Below are positions 14,568 to 17,578 of a stretch of 17,578 bases of DNA, one piece after another. The stretch lies in assembly GCA_002314795.1 (NCBI GenBank), contig DCHI01000035.1, positions 1 through 17,578 of the forward strand, written 5' to 3'. This DNA is from Bacteroidales bacterium UBA1756. GTDB taxonomy: Bacteria; Bacteroidota; Bacteroidia; Bacteroidales; WCHB1-69. Within the stretch, counting starts at the first letter, position 1. Each line of letters opens with the position of its first letter. The position numbers were made by a program, and so were the translations under genes. Under the pieces are notes generated by a model that saw only the letters and a program-made list of their open reading frames with translations, made no database searches and was not told the DNA's origin.

Positions 14568-15650
14568 ATGAAGCATCTTATTGACCCTACAGACATTTCG
14601 GTTGCGGAGACCGATGAAATTATTGATTTGGCTTTGGACATCATTGCTAATCCAAAGAAGTACGCCGAGTATTGCAAAGGCAAGAAATTGGCGACATTGT
14701 TTTATGAACCCAGTACCCGTACTCGTTTGAGTTTTACGGCTGCGATGATGGAGTTGGGCGGAAACGTGTTGGGTTTTTCGGAAGCAGCGAGTTCGTCGTC
14801 TGCGAAAGGCGAGTCGGTGCAGGATACGGCCAAAACAGTCAGCTGCTTTGCCGACCTGATTGCGATGCGCCATTACATCGAAGGCGCTCCGTTGGCCGCA
14901 TCCAAGGTTTCGGGTGTCCCGATTATCAATGCCGGCGACGGTAGTCACAGCCACCCTACACAAACCCTCACCGACCTGCTGACCATTATGCGGGAGCTGG
15001 GCCGTTTGGAAAACTTCACCATCGGTTTTTGCGGTGACTTGAAATTCGGTCGGACCGTCCACTCGTTGATCAAGGCACTTTCGTCACGCCCGAACATCAA
15101 AGTCGTGCTGATTGCCCCGCAGGAACTTCGTCTCCCTGGTTACATTCGCCACGACGTATGTGAACGGTTAGGTATTGAGTACAAGGAAGTTAGTACAATG
15201 GAGGAGGTGATGAGCGAGTTGGACGTTCTCTATATGACGAGAGTCCAGAAAGAGCGTTTTTTGGACGAGGATGAATTTGACAGAGTGAAGGACAGCTTTG
15301 TTCTGGACCGCAAGAAAATGGCGTTGGCCAAACGGAATATGGCGGTTTTGCATCCGCTGCCGCGTGTTAACGAAATCCTCCAAGAGGTGGATGCCGATCC
15401 GCGTGCGGCTTATTTCCGTCAGGTTGAAAACGGAAAGTTCGTCCGTATGGCACTCATTTGCAAATTGTTGGAATGGAAAAACGACCCGGAACACGAAACG
15501 CCCATCCATTTTGAAACTTTTGAGGATAAAACACGTTGCTGCTCTAATGCAAAATGTATCAGTAATTTAGAGAAAGTTCCGTTGCTTTTCCGTCACACAC
15601 ACAATGGTCCCGACCGGTGCTACTATTGTGACAGCAAAGCGAGGGAGTAG
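14568..15650 (+). CDS. pyrB: Aspartate carbamoyltransferase with PyrI-like zinc tail
   Basis: PyrB makes carbamoyl aspartate from carbamoyl phosphate and aspartate, the committed step. Residues 1 to about 308 are a complete catalytic chain: carbamoyl-phosphate loop STRTRLSF (49-56), the SSSSAKGES loop with Ser/Lys (75-83), HPTQTLTD (129-136) and HPLPRVNEI (262-270). Catalytic chains usually end near residue 310. Here about 50 more residues follow, with Cys325-x4-Cys330 and Cys351-x2-Cys354 in CSNAKCIS...RCYYC. That spacing and the NxxCIS wording match the C-terminal zinc domain of the regulatory chain PyrI (CPNSNCIS...CKYC in E. coli). The nucleotide-binding half of PyrI is absent. It is the last gene of the operon. 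Confidence 0.95.
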   Translation: MKHLIDPTDISVAETDEIIDLALDIIANPKKYAEYCKGKKLATLFYEPSTRTRLSFTAAMMELGGNVLGFSEAASSSSAKGESVQDTAKTVSCFADLIAMRHYIEGAPLAASKVSGVPIINAGDGSHSHPTQTLTDLLTIMRELGRLENFTIGFCGDLKFGRTVHSLIKALSSRPNIKVVLIAPQELRLPGYIRHDVCERLGIEYKEVSTMEEVMSELDVLYMTRVQKERFLDEDEFDRVKDSFVLDRKKMALAKRNMAVLHPLPRVNEILQEVDADPRAAYFRQVENGKFVRMALICKLLEWKNDPEHETPIHFETFEDKTRCCSNAKCISNLEKVPLLFRHTHNGPDRCYYCDSKARE

Positions 15651-15652
15651 GA

Positions 15653-15769
15653 GTTTGTAAAGTTTATAAAGTTCTTAAGGTTTGTAAAGTTCTTAAGGTT
15701 TGTAAAGTTTGTAAAGTTCTTAAAGTTTATAAAGTTTATAAAGTTTATAAAGTTCTTAAGGTTTGTAAA
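15653..15769 (+). repeat. 9-bp tandem array (13 units) between pyrB and its terminator
   Basis: Thirteen 9-mers drawn from GTTTGTAAA, GTTTATAAA, GTTCTTAAG and GTTCTTAAA start 2 bases after the pyrB stop and end 1 base before the terminator stem. It is the same unit family as at 9883-9963. Several units contain palindromes (TTTATAAA, CTTAAG), so the RNA could fold on itself. Confidence 0.92.
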
Positions 15770-15770
15770 G

Positions 15771-15798
15771 TGCGGGGATTATTGTCTCCGCATTTTTT
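15771..15798 (+). terminator. Intrinsic terminator of the pyr operon
   Basis: TGCGGGG (15771-15777) pairs with CTCCGCA (15786-15792), with one G-U pair and an 8-base loop, followed by six T (15793-15798). The second arm and T tract lie within the last codons of the convergent TPR gene. Confidence 0.8.
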
Positions 15799-17452
15799 CA
15801 TACTTTTCCAGCCACTCCTTGAATTCGGGCAGGTCTCGTAGATTATTGAAATTACGTATGTTTTGAATATAAAGAGGTGTTATGGTGTACCAGAAAGCGT
15901 CGGTGTTGAGCGCTTTATCCAGAATTTCGATGGCTTCTTCGGAATTGCCCATAACGGCATTTACACCGGCGAGTTCAACATAGACGGATTCTTGAAGGTA
16001 ATCATCCAACTTCCATATTTTTAACTCTTTGCGGGCTGCTTCTTCTTGACCGGTTCGGTAAAGGGCGATGATATACTCACTTGGAAAATAGGGCAACGTA
16101 TCTCGCCATTTCCGTGCATCTTCTTCCGTTGAAAATTCGGGATGAGCGAATTTAATTCGTGAAATATCAATGATTTCCTTATACCATTTTTTTGCTTGTT
16201 CCACGTCACCATTGTAAAAACAATTCTCAGCGAGGTAGTTTCTGAAAGTGATGGATTTAGGAGACAATACTAATCCTGCTTTCGCTGCTGTTGGAATATC
16301 GGCATAATTTCCAGTTAGATAAAGTATGTCAACATAAAAGTAGCGGCTTGTGTCAGATGGATTGGCTTTGAGCATTGAGTCTAACAAATGGCAGGCCTCA
16401 TCTGCTCTTCCACAGTTAGCCAATTGCGTGCAGCGGAAGTTCACCAAATCATTGGAATCCATATCAAATTGTTGAATCATCTGTTCCATAAGCGTCAATG
16501 CCTGTTCGTGTTCTCCGCAGTTCTTCAGTGCAACGAGTTGTGATTCCATAATGGTTTGATTGGGCTCATTCAATTTTTTAGCCGCCTGCTCCAAGTAATT
16601 GTAAGCACGATGATACTGGTGTCGGAAAGAACACACTTCGGACGCGTAGTACGGCCACGCGGCATTCTTCGGGTCTTTTTTCGCCATCTCATTGAATTTT
16701 CTCAGAAGCACCGTCGTGTCTTTCTCATCAACTGCTCGCAAAATATCCCAAATTTCATTGTCTGGCGTTATTTTCAACGAATTGACACCGTAGGTAGCGG
16801 CAGTCTCGTAATCTTCTTCATAATACGCAATGGCGGACAGGTAGTTGAGCGGGTCCGGATGTGAACCGTCAAGTTGGTCGGCACGCAACAGATTCTTTTT
16901 CGCTTCCTCATAGTTTCCTTCGGCATATTCGATTTCACCTAATACGAAATAACTGTACCAGTACGTTGGCTGCATTGCTATAATGCGTTGATAATCAATT
17001 CTTGCAGCCAAAAAGTCACGCATAGCGAAATAGGATTCCGCACGACTTCGGTAGCAGGACGGATTCTTCGGGTCACATTTGATTCCTTCAGTGAAAATTT
17101 TGACTGCCTCCTCAAATTTTCCCATAGAATGGTAGATGTATCCTTTCTCTTTGTATCCCAACCAGCGGTCCTTCTTGGGCATCAGTTTGATGGCTTTATC
17201 GATGTAAGGAATTGCCTCTTCGTAATGGTACGTTCCGCTCAGGCAGTACGACATTCCGTAATAGCCGTATGCGTTTTTGGGATTCTCTTGAATCTCTTTT
17301 TGGAAGTAAAAAACGGCATTTTCGAGGTCGCCTTTTTGTGCAAATTCCATTCCTTTCTGGTAGTTGGGGGCTTGTTCTCCGCTATTTTTTTGAGCAAAAG
17401 AGCAGGTAATGCACATAAAAAATGTACAGATCAAAAGCAGGATTTTCTTCAT
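15779..17452 (-). CDS. Exported TPR-repeat protein
   Basis: I start this at ATG 17452, giving 557 residues with a signal peptide (MKKILLLICTFFMCITCSFA, cleavage probably after FAQ). A start 39 bp upstream would bury the signal. The mature protein is almost entirely tetratricopeptide repeats of about 34 residues. Clear units include the segments beginning YQKGMEFAQKGDLENAV, YGYYGMSYCLSGTYHYEEAI, YKEKGYIYHSMGKFEEAV, CYRSRAESYFAMRDFLAAR and YFVLGEIEYAEGNYEEAK, then more diverged repeats to about residue 530. No enzymatic domain is visible. TPR solenoids bind proteins or peptides, so a periplasmic scaffold is likely, but the partner is unknown. It has its own promoter box, and its 3' end overlaps the pyr terminator. 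Confidence 0.9.
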   Translation of the reverse strand: MKKILLLICTFFMCITCSFAQKNSGEQAPNYQKGMEFAQKGDLENAVFYFQKEIQENPKNAYGYYGMSYCLSGTYHYEEAIPYIDKAIKLMPKKDRWLGYKEKGYIYHSMGKFEEAVKIFTEGIKCDPKNPSCYRSRAESYFAMRDFLAARIDYQRIIAMQPTYWYSYFVLGEIEYAEGNYEEAKKNLLRADQLDGSHPDPLNYLSAIAYYEEDYETAATYGVNSLKITPDNEIWDILRAVDEKDTTVLLRKFNEMAKKDPKNAAWPYYASEVCSFRHQYHRAYNYLEQAAKKLNEPNQTIMESQLVALKNCGEHEQALTLMEQMIQQFDMDSNDLVNFRCTQLANCGRADEACHLLDSMLKANPSDTSRYFYVDILYLTGNYADIPTAAKAGLVLSPKSITFRNYLAENCFYNGDVEQAKKWYKEIIDISRIKFAHPEFSTEEDARKWRDTLPYFPSEYIIALYRTGQEEAARKELKIWKLDDYLQESVYVELAGVNAVMGNSEEAIEILDKALNTDAFWYTITPLYIQNIRNFNNLRDLPEFKEWLEKYEKMRRQ

Positions 17453-17528
17453 AAAAATTATTTTTAATGTGTAATAATAATCAGTGGTCATTCAACTTGA
17501 AAATTCCCTGTTACGAAATTTCAAGCTG

Positions 17529-17536
17529 CAAAGATA
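17529..17536 (-). promoter_or_regulatory. Promoter -7 box of the TPR gene
   Basis: On the minus strand TATCTTTG followed by CAGCT matches TAnnTTTG, 76 bp in front of the chosen start. No clear -33 element is seen before the window ends. Confidence 0.55.
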
Positions 17537-17578
17537 GAAAAAAACCTTGTTTTTGTTTAAAAATATTCAATAATTATC

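Noticed and set aside
14270..14683. Minus-strand frame with HTSYFI repeats
   Set aside because: It is the translation of the 7-bp array bridging antisense pyrE and pyrB sequence; no independent support.
14434..15769. Arrays considered as CRISPR
   Set aside because: Units are 7 or 9 bp, contiguous with no unique spacers, and no cas genes are present.

Overview
The window looks like chromosomal DNA from a Gram-negative member of the Bacteroidota, most likely the order Bacteroidales; I cannot assign a genus. Three things point there. (1) Eight intergenic regions carry a box matching TAnnTTTG, the -7 element of Bacteroidota promoters, and starts are not preceded by strong Shine-Dalgarno sequences. 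(2) kdsB (CMP-KDO synthesis) implies lipopolysaccharide. (3) Several families are typical of the phylum: a CCDC81/HU-like protein, a deoxynucleoside kinase next to kdsB, and a short YtrA-type GntR regulator with its ABC transporter.

Layout. Positions 1-2076 (minus strand) form an operon: deoxynucleoside kinase, kdsB, then an HU-like protein with a long V(V/I)EPEP repeat that runs off the window. Positions 2307-4397 (minus) form a second operon: ABC ATPase, six-helix membrane protein, GntR regulator, and a 32-residue single-helix protein. A perfect palindrome at the predicted transcription start is the probable operator. Positions 4568-5392 (minus) hold a coiled-coil protein with a PD-(D/E)XK nuclease-like end. 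Positions 5720-6592 (plus) hold an unrecognised lipoprotein, which shares a bidirectional terminator with an exported bleomycin-hydrolase-like cysteine protease (6696-7925, minus). The protease is divergent from a phosphohexomutase (8146-9882, plus), with overlapping promoters.

Positions 10026-15798 are a pyrimidine operon: leader peptide and attenuator, then pyrC, pyrK, pyrD, pyrF, pyrE and pyrB. These encode the whole route from carbamoyl phosphate to UMP; only carbamoyl-phosphate synthase is absent. The operon ends at a terminator lying inside the 3' end of a convergent gene for an exported TPR protein (15779-17452, minus).

The two strongest observations are in the pyr operon. A short U-rich leader reading frame stops 6 bases before a textbook intrinsic terminator, and the terminator's U8 tract touches the pyrC start codon. 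This geometry resembles UTP-sensitive pyrBI attenuation in enterobacteria. In addition, PyrB carries a C-terminal tail that looks like the zinc domain of the regulatory chain PyrI without its nucleotide-binding domain. Short tandem arrays lie directly after the stop codons of pgm (9-bp units), pyrE (7-bp units) and pyrB (9-bp units, same family as after pgm). I see no CRISPR array, tRNA, rRNA, insertion sequence or defence island.
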